Positions 1 through 6,030 of a DNA stretch of 6,514 nt are shown here, piece after piece (the first letter of the stretch is position 1; every line of letters begins with the position of its first letter). This DNA comes from Acidiferrobacteraceae bacterium. Lineage in GTDB: Bacteria > Pseudomonadota > Gammaproteobacteria > Arenicellales > UBA868. The notes under the pieces are model-generated. The model made no database searches. It was not told the origin of the DNA and saw only the letters and a list, made by a program, of their open reading frames with translations. Made by a program: the position numbers and the translations under genes. The stretch covers positions 26,881 through 33,394 of the forward strand of contig PAUU01000011.1 in assembly GCA_002713825.1 (NCBI GenBank), written 5' to 3'.

Positions 1-54
1 GAATATGTCGACATGCATCCGGAGGACGGTCTGTGGTCGGATCTTTTCGATTGA
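1..54 (+). CDS. C-terminal end of an unrecognised protein (partial)
   Basis: The first 17 codons form an open frame that ends in TGA at 52-54 and reads EYVDMHPEDGLWSDLFD. It is acidic and contains aromatic residues. The start lies outside the window. I do not recognise the family and 17 residues are too few to assign one. The call rests on the same strand as all the following genes and on the non-coding stretch that begins directly after the stop. Confidence 0.4.
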   Translation, partial: EYVDMHPEDGLWSDLFD

Positions 55-96
55 GCAGCTTCTTTTGTGCGTTTTAGCCAGAGGCCTTGCGCTTTG

Positions 97-116
97 CCTG
101 AATCAGGTGGATTTTT
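97..116 (+). terminator. Possible weak intrinsic terminator
   Basis: A short hairpin (CCTG, loop AAT, CAGG at 97-107) is followed by TGGA and five T residues at 112-116. The four-base-pair stem is weak, so this is only a candidate end for the gene that stops at position 54. The rest of 55-202 shows no other clear signal apart from the duplicated purine motif before the next gene. Confidence 0.2.
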
Positions 117-180
117 CTGCCCCTTGGCTCTCGCCTTGATGCAAAATGGCATCCATTGATGTCATCCGGGGATAGCGAGA

Positions 181-198
181 CTTAAGGGGAGCTTAAGG
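181..198 (+). promoter_or_regulatory. Duplicated Shine-Dalgarno-like motif before the amidohydrolase
   Basis: CTTAAGG occurs at 181-187 and again at 192-198, eleven bases apart. The upstream copy continues as AAGGGGAG, about eleven bases from the ATG at 203. The downstream copy (AAGGAA, 195-200) is only two bases from it. The upstream copy probably serves initiation. Confidence 0.45.
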
Positions 199-202
199 AA
201 GC

Positions 203-1393
203 ATGACGACAGAATTGTTAGCACAGGCGCAGTCGCTGCAGGACCGTACAGTAGCCCTTCGGCGCGAGATTCACCAGCATCCGGAACTCGGCCTGCACCT
301 GCCGAGAACGCAGAAAGCCGTTCTGGATTCCCTGCAGGGTCTGGATCTCGACATCCAGCTGTCAGAAGACACCAGCGGTATCGTGGCAACACTCCATGGC
401 GCCAAGCCGGGTCCGGCAGTTCTGCTGCGCGGAGATATGGATGCGTTGCCGATGCCTGAAGAAACCGGCCTGCCGTTTGCGTCAGCTGAGCAGGGCTGCA
501 TGCATGCCTGCGGACACGATGCCCATACTGCCATGCTGGCAAGCGCCGCGCATCTACTGCACCAGCATCGTGAGCGCATTAACGGCAGTGTGCGCTTTAT
601 GTTTCAGCCAGGCGAAGAGGGTCCGGGTGGAGCCAAACCCATGCTGGATGAGGGCCTGCTCGATGCGGACGGGCCGCCGCAGGCGATTTTTGCCCTGCAT
701 GTTGAACCGGAACTGCCGGCCGGCAAGATCGCCTGTCGCACAGGGCCGATCCTGGCAGCGGTCGACACCGTGTTTGCCCGGCTCATCGGCAAAGGTGGTC
801 ATGGCTCAATGCCCCACAGCGCGCTTGATCCAACGCCGGTTGCCTGCGAAGTGGTGCAGGCAATTCAGACGATGGTCACCCGGCGCTTTGATGTCTTCGA
901 TCCTGTCGTGGCCACCGTTGGACGCATTCAGTCAGGCACCACCAGCAACGTGATTCCCGAATTCGCCGAGATGGAGATCACGCTGCGGTCATTGTCGGTC
1001 GAGGCGCGGGCCCGTCTCGCAGAGGCCGTAGAAAAACTGGTTCGCGAGATTCCCGCGGCACATGGACTTGAGGTCAATTTCGATATCGAGAAAGGTTACC
1101 CCCCGACGGTGAACCACCAGAGTGGTGCGCAGGCGGTAGCCCAGGCGGCCAAAGCCGTGCCGGGCGAGGATCAGTATATGGAGATGGCCACCCCCTGGAT
1201 GGGGGCTGAAGATTTCTCTTACTTGCTCGAGCGCTTTCCGGGTGCATTTGTTTTTCTGGGTGCGGCACCGATTGATGGGGAGCCCCAGCCCTGCCATTCT
1301 TCGAGAATGCGCCTGAATGAGGCAGCGTTTCCCGCGGGTGTGGCGATGTACGCAGCGCTCGCCCTGCAGGAACTCGCGGACAAGCCCCACTAA
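203..1393 (+). CDS. M20-family amidohydrolase (hippurate / N-acyl-amino-acid hydrolase type)
   Basis: This 396-residue protein is a cytoplasmic metal-dependent hydrolase of peptidase family M20, subfamily D, which cleaves N-acyl or N-aroyl amino acids to the free amino acid and a carboxylic acid. Family motifs appear in order: RREIHQHPELG (20-30), LLRGDMDALPM (74-84), HACGHDAHTAML (101-112), QPGEEGPGGA (135-144), ALHVEPELPAG (164-174), GKGGHGSMPH (197-206) and MGAEDFSYL (333-341). Expected metal ligands are C103, H105, E139, H166 and H365, with E138 as the catalytic base. H200 lies in the dimerisation domain (about 185-295). There is no signal peptide and the length is normal. The ATG is preceded by two copies of CTTAAGG (181-187 and 192-198); the first gives the better ribosome-binding distance. 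The exact substrate cannot be read from sequence, and no link to thiocyanate use is evident. Confidence 0.93.
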   Translation: MTTELLAQAQSLQDRTVALRREIHQHPELGLHLPRTQKAVLDSLQGLDLDIQLSEDTSGIVATLHGAKPGPAVLLRGDMDALPMPEETGLPFASAEQGCMHACGHDAHTAMLASAAHLLHQHRERINGSVRFMFQPGEEGPGGAKPMLDEGLLDADGPPQAIFALHVEPELPAGKIACRTGPILAAVDTVFARLIGKGGHGSMPHSALDPTPVACEVVQAIQTMVTRRFDVFDPVVATVGRIQSGTTSNVIPEFAEMEITLRSLSVEARARLAEAVEKLVREIPAAHGLEVNFDIEKGYPPTVNHQSGAQAVAQAAKAVPGEDQYMEMATPWMGAEDFSYLLERFPGAFVFLGAAPIDGEPQPCHSSRMRLNEAAFPAGVAMYAALALQELADKPH

Positions 1394-1540
1394 GACCGTT
1401 TTATTATTTTTGGTGTTGCGCCGGGTTATGGCTTGACTTTCATTTCATGGACGCGCCCTGCTGGCCGTCTAGGTGTGGATTGCCAACCATGCTACGTCTC
1501 AAGTTGTGAAATTTTGATAAGACTCCACGCCGGTACATGT

Positions 1541-1549
1541 TGGTATGAT
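1541..1549 (+). promoter_or_regulatory. Possible extended -10 promoter for the 1602 gene
   Basis: TGGTATGAT at 1541-1549 fits an extended -10 element (TGN followed by TATGAT, five of six matches to TATAAT). No convincing -35 box is found 16-18 bases upstream, which extended -10 promoters can tolerate. It lies 52 bases before the ATG at 1602, in a relatively AT-rich gap (1394-1601) that otherwise shows no clear structure. Confidence 0.3.
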
Positions 1550-1601
1550 TTCGTCGTGGTTTATTTTTAGACAGTGTTTATCTTTAACGGACGACCTTTA
1601 G

Positions 1602-2045
1602 ATGAAAGACCTAAAACTGATTTTCAAGAACTTCGAGAAGAGCCTCCGAGCTTCAGCTTGGTTTGACGATAGCTGGGAAATCTATAACCGGGGGGTTTAT
1701 CTCCAGCTTTATAAGCGCAACTGGTTTAACGATAACCAGGGCGGAGTGCATTTCGAAACTTACATAGAAGCGCCGCAGGTCAAAAAGAAGAGCTTCCCAA
1801 TATGTTTCCACGCTGAGGAAGAGTGTCCCGAGCAGCAGACCTTTATCAGCCGATTTCTCGAGTCCCACGGTCAAGAGATTCGGGGCTGGAAAGGTTACCG
1901 AGTACAGGGAGACGGTTATCGTGTTTGCCAGCGTGATTTGCCGCTGAATACCAAGAATCTCGAGCAGCGCCTCTTTGAAGAGTTCAATCGGCTCCGCCAG
2001 CTCGAAAGCGGAATAGACCAAGCACTTGAGGGAATCCAGTACTGA
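1602..2045 (+). CDS. Hypothetical protein, 147 residues
   Basis: I do not recognise this protein. It is a soluble, mixed alpha/beta-looking protein with no signal peptide or membrane segment. The central part is rich in aromatic and charged residues (GVYLQLYKRNWF at about 31-42, then GGVHFETYIEAP). A GWKGYRVQGDGYRVC stretch follows at about 95-109, and the last 30 residues (LEQRLFEEFNRLRQLES) look helical and possibly coiled-coil. Three cysteines are present (two in CFHAEEEC, one in YRVCQRD) but form no clear metal site. The ATG directly follows an in-frame TAG (1599-1601), so it is the first possible start. Its ribosome-binding site is poor. The stop at 2043-2045 is in frame with the DUF1289 gene downstream, 48 bases away, so the two may be co-transcribed. 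Nothing links it to the scn operon. Confidence 0.75.
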   Translation: MKDLKLIFKNFEKSLRASAWFDDSWEIYNRGVYLQLYKRNWFNDNQGGVHFETYIEAPQVKKKSFPICFHAEEECPEQQTFISRFLESHGQEIRGWKGYRVQGDGYRVCQRDLPLNTKNLEQRLFEEFNRLRQLESGIDQALEGIQY

Positions 2046-2093
2046 GCGCGAAGGCTTATCTCACTAAGTCAGAACCTTCAACCGGGCGAATCC

Positions 2094-2273
2094 GTGGGAT
2101 CTAAAAAAAGTCCCTGCATCAATGTCTGCGATTTTCGCGGTCCTAAAGGCTGGTGCGTCGGCTGTGGGCGGACCCGAGAGGAGTGCCGAAAGTGGAAATC
2201 ACTGAAACCCTACGCGCAGATTCTGCTGATCAAGGAGCTCGGCAGAAGAAAAAAGAAGATGACCGAGCGATAG
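2094..2273 (+). CDS. DUF1289-family small cysteine-rich protein, GTG start
   Basis: This 59-residue protein begins at GTG and matches the DUF1289 pattern: SPCINVC (6-12), then GWCVGCGRTREECRKW (19-34), then a basic helix ending in RRKKK. The cysteines at 8, 12, 21 and 24 have the spacing C-x3-C-x8-C-x2-C, which suggests a small zinc- or iron-binding site; C31 is extra. The molecular role of the family is not established. An in-frame stop (the TGA of the preceding gene at 2043-2045) lies 48 bases upstream and no ATG, GTG or TTG occurs between it and 2094, so GTG is the only ordinary start. The ribosome-binding site is weak. Short length and a non-ATG start make the gene easy to miss. It probably belongs with the 1602 gene rather than with scn. 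Confidence 0.85.
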   Translation: MGSKKSPCINVCDFRGPKGWCVGCGRTREECRKWKSLKPYAQILLIKELGRRKKKMTER

Positions 2274-2318
2274 TTTCTGCTATTTCGGCTCCGTCAGTCG
2301 ATGTTGGAATAATCCATT

Positions 2319-2336
2319 CCTTTCAGAAGGGTTTTT
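2319..2336 (+). terminator. Possible weak intrinsic terminator after the DUF1289 gene
   Basis: CCTT (2319-2322), loop TCAG and AAGG (2327-2330) make a short hairpin followed by G and five T residues (2332-2336). A second dyad, GGAAT/ATTCC, sits just upstream at about 2306-2320. The stem is short, so termination here is only plausible; the position, between two transcription units, is right. Confidence 0.3.
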
Positions 2337-2338
2337 CT

Positions 2339-2361
2339 CCCCCCCCCCCTTTTTTTTGGGG
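2339..2361. repeat. Homopolymer tract: 11 C, 8 T, 4 G
   Basis: Eleven C (2339-2349), eight T (2350-2357) and four G (2358-2361) follow one another directly. C4 and G4 could pair around the T loop. The tract lies in the 231-base gap 2274-2504, about 145 bases before scnB. Such runs are prone to slipped-strand length changes and to sequencing error. No gene is disrupted by it. Confidence 0.9.
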
Positions 2362-2417
2362 CAAATCAATACCCCAAGAGACAAATTATCTTTCTGGATA
2401 AGCCAATTGATTTTTCT

Positions 2418-2438
2418 TATCTCGTGGATAACGAGATA
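2418..2438. promoter_or_regulatory. Perfect 8-bp inverted repeat upstream of scnB, candidate operator
   Basis: TATCTCGT (2418-2425), spacer GGATA and ACGAGATA (2431-2438) form a perfect dyad centred about 77 bases before the scnB ATG. It has no following T run, so it looks more like a protein-binding site for a dimeric regulator than a terminator. An RNA hairpin in a leader is the alternative. No regulator gene is seen in this window. Confidence 0.5.
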
Positions 2439-2441
2439 GTC

Positions 2442-2471
2442 TTGGAGAATTCGTCACTCCGGGAGTATGTT
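2442..2471 (+). promoter_or_regulatory. Possible promoter of the scn operon with an adjoining palindrome
   Basis: TTGGAG (2442-2447) and TATGTT (2466-2471) resemble -35 and -10 boxes with an 18-base spacing. The palindrome ACTCC-G-GGAGT (2456-2466) abuts the -10 box, and the larger dyad at 2418-2438 lies just upstream of the -35. The matches are imperfect, so this is a candidate only. It would place the transcript start about 25-30 bases before scnB. Confidence 0.3.
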
Positions 2472-2504
2472 AAATCGACTCATTAATGAAGAGGCGTACA
2501 ACTA

Positions 2505-2972
2505 ATGTCTAACCGCGAAAAAATAATGCGGCACCTCAATATCGTCGGCCAGTTGCAGCCGGCGCTACACCAGCCGCAGCACGCCCCCACCGGCGATTTG
2601 ATTGATAACGCCCATTTCCGCGCTTATACCCGCGCTTCCCACGATGTCGGGGGTGAGGCAGACGTCCCGATTACCTGGGAGGAGAAAGAGGAAGAGATTT
2701 GGGAGCACAACACCTTCGTGACTTGTGAAGTGCTTGCCTGGCGGGGGGTTTGGAATGCCGAGGAGCGCCGTCGCCGACAGAATGTCGACGTCGGACAAAC
2801 AATCTATCTTGGCCTGCCTTACTACGGCCGCTGGCTGATGACGATCGCGCTGATCCTGGTGGATAAGCAGCATGTCAAATTGACCGAGTTAATCGACAAG
2901 ATCGAAGAGGTCAAACAGCGCGCCCACAAACAGGACGGTCTTCTTTACGATGCAAAGGGTCATGACTTATGA
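2505..2972 (+). CDS. scnB: Thiocyanate hydrolase beta subunit
   Basis: Thiocyanate hydrolase converts thiocyanate and water to carbonyl sulfide and ammonia in the cytoplasm. This 155-residue protein corresponds to the N-terminal half of nitrile hydratase beta subunits, as ScnB does in Thiobacillus thioparus, and is about the usual length. Visible features are HDVGGEADVPITW (46-58), the helix WEHNTFVTCEVLAWRG (66-81), an arginine cluster ERRRRQN (87-93) and YLGLPYYGRWL (101-111), then a long charged helix (about 121-142). The arginines align with the nitrile hydratase ERM segment whose Arg contacts the oxidised metal-bound cysteines, so they probably complete the active site of the gamma subunit (inference). 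The ATG has a GAAGAGG ribosome-binding site (2488-2494). The stop overlaps the scnA start (ATGA), consistent with coupled translation of equimolar subunits. Confidence 0.9.
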   Translation: MSNREKIMRHLNIVGQLQPALHQPQHAPTGDLIDNAHFRAYTRASHDVGGEADVPITWEEKEEEIWEHNTFVTCEVLAWRGVWNAEERRRRQNVDVGQTIYLGLPYYGRWLMTIALILVDKQHVKLTELIDKIEEVKQRAHKQDGLLYDAKGHDL

Positions 2973-3322
2973 GCAGCAGCCATCATGTAGAAAAAGCGAC
3001 GAACGTTGGAGATCCGCAGTGCTTTAAAGGCGAAGCACCTGCCGCGAAATTCAAGGTGGGAGACAGGGTGCGGATCCGTAATCTGCCCGATATCTTCTAT
3101 ACCCGCTCACAGATGTATCTTCGTGAGGCGGAGGCGACAGTTGTAAAGCTCGTTTACGAAAGCCCGCCGGCAGAAGACGAAGCGTGGGATAACACCGATA
3201 GCCCCGAGTGGTTCTACAGCCTGCTTTTCAAGCAGACTGACCTTTGGCCAGATTATCCCAAGAAGTTCGAGGCCGACACGCTTGAAACAGAACTCTCCGA
3301 GCGTTGGCTCGAGGCGCTCTGA
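2969..3322 (+). CDS. scnA: Thiocyanate hydrolase alpha subunit
   Basis: This 117-residue protein matches the C-terminal half of nitrile hydratase beta subunits, a small SH3-like beta barrel that in thiocyanate hydrolase is a separate alpha subunit. The hallmark is AAKFKVGDRVRIRNLP (24-39), followed by YLREAEATVVKLVYE (50-64), then EWFYSLLFKQTDLWPDY (80-96), equivalent to the YTVSF...ELWG segment of nitrile hydratase, and an acidic tail TELSERWLEAL that packs against partners in the family. It has no metal ligands of its own and is structural, helping to hold the gamma subunit. The ATG overlaps the scnB stop by four bases. The first 20 or so residues are variable. It is slightly shorter than the Thiobacillus protein (about 126 residues, from memory). 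Confidence 0.9.
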   Translation: MSSSHHVEKATNVGDPQCFKGEAPAAKFKVGDRVRIRNLPDIFYTRSQMYLREAEATVVKLVYESPPAEDEAWDNTDSPEWFYSLLFKQTDLWPDYPKKFEADTLETELSERWLEAL

Positions 3323-3371
3323 GACAGTCTGAAGGTATTTCACTATCACGACATGAAAAGAGGAAGACGGC

Positions 3372-4079
3372 ATGTCAAATTCACATGATCATGATCACAA
3401 AGCTGCCCCCATGGTGGATGAGATCAGCGACTTTGAGGCACTGGAAGTAGCAGTTCGGGAGTTATGCATCGAGAAAGGACTGTTCACACAAGCCGACCAC
3501 AACGAGTGGACGGACTATATGCATACGCTGGGCCCTACCCCCGCTGCAAGACTCGTCGCCAAAGCCTGGCTAGACGAAGATTACAAGCAACTGTGTATTG
3601 ACGACCCCGTCAAAGCGAGTTTGGAGGTGGGAATCAACTGGATCACCAGCATGCCTTCAAACTTTGGAACTCCCAGCGACTACTGTAACCCGCGGATTTT
3701 GGTCGATACGCCTAATCTGAAACATGTCGTGGTCTGCACGCTGTGTTCCTGCTATCCAAGGCCAATTCTGGGTCAATCCCCGGAGTGGTACCGCACCCCC
3801 AACTATCGACGCCGCATGGTGCGTTGGCCGCGGCAAGTGTTGTCTGAATTCGGCCTGCAGTTGCCAGAAGATGTCGAGATTCGCGTGGCGGACTCGAATC
3901 AGAAGACCCGTTACGTGGTTATGCCGGTGCGGCCGGAAGGCACCGACGGCTGGACCGAGGATCAACTGAGCGAAATCGTCACTCGCGATTGCCTTATCGG
4001 CGTGGCTATGCCACGTGCGGATCGCCAGGTGGATGATAAGAGGCCGGTGATTCCCGCTATCCATCCTTACGGCCATTAG
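3372..4079 (+). CDS. scnC: Thiocyanate hydrolase gamma subunit (cobalt-binding, catalytic)
   Basis: This 235-residue protein is the catalytic subunit, homologous to nitrile hydratase alpha. The metal-binding motif VCTLCSCYPRPILG starts at V121: C122, C125, S126 and C127 with backbone amides should hold a non-corrin Co(III), and in the family two of the cysteines are oxidised to sulfinic and sulfenic acid. Threonine in CTLCSC marks the cobalt type rather than the iron type (CSLCSC). Other family segments are LGPTPAARLVAKAWLD (53-68), SPEWYRTPNYRRRMVRWPRQVL (about 137-158), EIRVADSNQKTRYVVMPVRPEGT and IVTRDCLIGVAMPR. The N-terminus is histidine-rich (HDHDH, 5-9), as I recall for the Thiobacillus thioparus subunit, and might assist metal capture (inference). 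AGAGGAAG at 3359-3366 is a good ribosome-binding site. The gene starts 49 bases after scnA. Several stretches look almost identical to the Thiobacillus enzyme as I remember it. Confidence 0.95.
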   Translation: MSNSHDHDHKAAPMVDEISDFEALEVAVRELCIEKGLFTQADHNEWTDYMHTLGPTPAARLVAKAWLDEDYKQLCIDDPVKASLEVGINWITSMPSNFGTPSDYCNPRILVDTPNLKHVVVCTLCSCYPRPILGQSPEWYRTPNYRRRMVRWPRQVLSEFGLQLPEDVEIRVADSNQKTRYVVMPVRPEGTDGWTEDQLSEIVTRDCLIGVAMPRADRQVDDKRPVIPAIHPYGH

Positions 4080-4088
4080 ACACCTGTT

Positions 4089-4424
4089 GTGACCAAGTCC
4101 ATCCCTTTATTGGAAAAAATCGGTAAGGAAGGCAGGGTTTGGGACGACCTTTGTGAGCAGTACGGGGTCGATAATCCTGATCCGCCCTGGCGAGTTTTTT
4201 TGGAAAGCACCTGTGAGGTGCTTAACGAGGGATCATGCGTTTTGCCAGCTCTCGAACGAAGGGATGAAGAAGACGAGCTGGTGGATGAGCTCTATAAGCA
4301 TATTCCCCATCCAGAGCGGCAGGTGCTGGCGCTCGCCCATTCAATGATCCTTCGGGGCATCATCACCGAAGAGGACCTGGAGAAACACCTGAAGACCGTA
4401 ACTGAAAGGCTCAACGCGGCGTAG
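4089..4424 (+). CDS. P15K-like thiocyanate hydrolase activator / cobalt-insertion accessory protein
   Basis: This 111-residue acidic protein directly follows scnC, the position of the P15K activator of Thiobacillus thioparus, which is needed for active, cobalt-loaded thiocyanate hydrolase. It resembles nitrile hydratase accessory proteins and the helical N-terminal domain of nitrile hydratase beta: WRVFLESTCEVLNE (34-47) and ERQVLALAHSMILRGIITEEDLEKHL (about 76-101). In that family such proteins hold the catalytic subunit and help metal insertion and cysteine oxidation. The start is GTG at 4089, only 9 bases after the scnC stop. That stop (4077-4079) is in the same frame and no other start codon lies between, so GTG is forced and translation is probably coupled to scnC. 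Two cysteines (C43, C50) are visible. The role is inferred mainly from position and weak resemblance. Confidence 0.78.
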   Translation: MTKSIPLLEKIGKEGRVWDDLCEQYGVDNPDPPWRVFLESTCEVLNEGSCVLPALERRDEEDELVDELYKHIPHPERQVLALAHSMILRGIITEEDLEKHLKTVTERLNAA

Positions 4425-4429
4425 TGGGA

Positions 4430-4445
4430 ACCGTGGGAACACGGT
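4430..4445. other. Small hairpin with GNRA-type loop after the scn operon
   Basis: ACCGTG (4430-4435), loop GGAA and CACGGT (4440-4445) form a 6-bp hairpin six bases after the activator stop codon. The GGAA loop fits the stable GNRA class. No run of T follows, so it may protect the 3' end of the transcript or mark a weak processing point rather than terminate it. Confidence 0.45.
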
Positions 4446-4525
4446 ACGTTTAGCTTTGAAGAGCGATAGCCAAGATTACCAGCAACAAGTATCAGTTCTC
4501 GAAGAGATATCAAACATCAGTACAC

Positions 4526-4573
4526 ATTTGTAAGGAGTTAAGGAGATTTGTAAAGACATTTGAAGGGTTAAAG
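4526..4573. repeat. Imperfect direct repeats upstream of the substrate-binding protein gene
   Basis: ATTTGTAAGGAGTTAAGG at 4526-4543 recurs as ATTTGAAGGGTTAAAG at 4558-4573, 32 bases apart, about three helical turns. A partial copy, ATTTGTAAAG, begins at 4546. They lie 35-80 bases before the start codon at 4608 in an AT-rich stretch. They could be regulator-binding sites or decayed duplications. Confidence 0.45.
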
Positions 4574-4607
4574 TTTTGCAGACCAAACGGAGGAGGAAAG
4601 CGAAGAC

Positions 4608-6017
4608 ATGAAAAAACAGTTAACGCAGGAAGAACAACTGCTGGCCGCGAAAACCAAGTCGGACGCAATTGCAGATGACATTCTCGATGAGGAAGAGGCT
4701 CAGTTCATAGATGGCGGTCCGGTCGATGAAAACGGCTTGCCGCTGAATGCTAAAAGTTTCGGAGATCAGATTGACGATCCGTTCCTGAAGATTAATTCGG
4801 ACCCGTTGTTTGGCGGGTTTCTCGGGACTGGGATCAGCCGACGGTCGGTGTTACAGACGGGCGCGGCGCTTGCCGGTGCCGGCCTTGGGTTGGGCAGCAT
4901 GCCGGCGTTCGGTCAAAAAGCATTCGATCCCGTCGTCAATATCTGCTATATCCCAATTACCGATGCAGCAGCCCTGTTGGTTGCGCATGAGTTGGGCTTC
5001 TTCAAGGAAGAGGGGATTGAATCCAAACGTCCGACACTGATCCGGGGTTGGTCACCACTGGTGGAGGCATTTGCCGCCCACAAGTTCAATCTGACGCACA
5101 TGCTCATCCCGATTCCGGTCTGGATGCGTTACAACAATAAATTCCCCGTGAAGATCACAGCCTGGGACCACAGCAATGGTTCGGCAATCGTGGTTAACCC
5201 GGAGATTAAAACGCCTGCAGATTTTGGCGGGAAGCAGTTTGCGGTTCCGTATTGGTATTCCATTCATAACATTGTCTCCCAGAAGATCATGAAGGAGGCA
5301 GGAATCACCCCGGTGATCCGAGCGCAGGATGCGGCTCTGGCTCCTAATGAGTGTAACTTCCAAGTGCTTGCGCCGCCTGATATGCCACCTGCACTGGCCG
5401 CCAAGAAGATCGACGGCTATTGTGTCGCTGAACCGTTCAACGCGCTCGGTGAGATCAAAGCCGGCGGCAAAGTGCTCCGATTTACCGGTGACGTCTGGAA
5501 GGGACATCCCTGCTGTGTTGTGGTGATGCATGAAGACGACGCAATGGATCCGGAACGGGCCGCGTGGGCGCAGGGTGTACACAATGCTGTGGTTAAGGCT
5601 CAGTTGTACACTGGATCCAACCGAAAAGAGGTCGCCCAACTGCTGTCGCGTGAAGGCAAGAAGTACTATCCTTTCCCCAGCAAAGTGGTTGAACGCGCCA
5701 TGATGTTCTACGATCCGGCGTACTACAACAATCCCGCAGCGATCCGTCATACCGAGTGGGGTCAGAATCGCATCGACTTCCAAGCGTGGCCTTATCCATC
5801 AGCCACCCGGCTGGTTGTCAACGAACTGAAGAACGAGACATTAGTGACCGGTGACAGGACCTTCTTGGATACCCTGGATCCCGAGTTCGTGATCAATGAT
5901 CTCGTACAGTATGAGTACGTGAAGAATGCACTCATGGCAAACCCGTCATGGAAAAATGATCCAAGCGTTCCCCAGGGAGGCAATCCCTTCGAGCGCGAAG
6001 AGATTCTGGAGATCTAA
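4608..6017 (+). CDS. Tat-exported ABC transporter substrate-binding protein (NrtA/SsuA/TauA-like)
   Basis: This 469-residue protein is a periplasmic binding protein of the NMT1/NrtA-like group, whose members bind nitrate, bicarbonate, cyanate, sulfonates or taurine for ABC uptake. A twin-arginine signal is clear: SRRSVLQTG (77-85, R78 and R79), an Ala/Gly/Leu-rich core and probable cleavage near AFG-Q (100-103). The mature part begins VVNICYIPITDAAALLVAHELGFF and continues with a KIDGYCVAEPFNALG hinge-lobe segment typical of the group, then GHPCCVVVMHEDD. The 76 residues before the signal are acidic and unusual. GGAGGAGG at 4589-4596 supports the ATG at 4608; a TTG at 4806 would give a normal-length leader but has a poor ribosome-binding site. 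Because it follows the scn genes it may bind thiocyanate or cyanate (inference). No permease or ATPase gene follows in the window. Confidence 0.88.
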   Translation: MKKQLTQEEQLLAAKTKSDAIADDILDEEEAQFIDGGPVDENGLPLNAKSFGDQIDDPFLKINSDPLFGGFLGTGISRRSVLQTGAALAGAGLGLGSMPAFGQKAFDPVVNICYIPITDAAALLVAHELGFFKEEGIESKRPTLIRGWSPLVEAFAAHKFNLTHMLIPIPVWMRYNNKFPVKITAWDHSNGSAIVVNPEIKTPADFGGKQFAVPYWYSIHNIVSQKIMKEAGITPVIRAQDAALAPNECNFQVLAPPDMPPALAAKKIDGYCVAEPFNALGEIKAGGKVLRFTGDVWKGHPCCVVVMHEDDAMDPERAAWAQGVHNAVVKAQLYTGSNRKEVAQLLSREGKKYYPFPSKVVERAMMFYDPAYYNNPAAIRHTEWGQNRIDFQAWPYPSATRLVVNELKNETLVTGDRTFLDTLDPEFVINDLVQYEYVKNALMANPSWKNDPSVPQGGNPFEREEILEI

Positions 6018-6030
6018 CTCCCTCAGAAAA

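Noticed and set aside
396..953. 185-codon + strand frame inside the amidohydrolase
   Set aside because: It is an out-of-frame shadow rich in Cys, Arg and Trp; the overlapping M20 motifs are unambiguous.
2153..2401. 82-codon + strand frame crossing the poly-C tract
   Set aside because: It overlaps the DUF1289 gene in another frame, runs through the homopolymer as PPPP and has no family resemblance.
2505..4079. Nitrile hydratase operon
   Set aside because: The beta-type chain is split into two genes in the scnB-scnA order and the gamma subunit closely resembles thiocyanate hydrolase; nitrile hydratase normally has two genes.
5052..5783. 243-codon open frame on the - strand
   Set aside because: It lies wholly inside the substrate-binding protein gene, has the His/Arg-rich composition of an antisense shadow and no recognisable domain.
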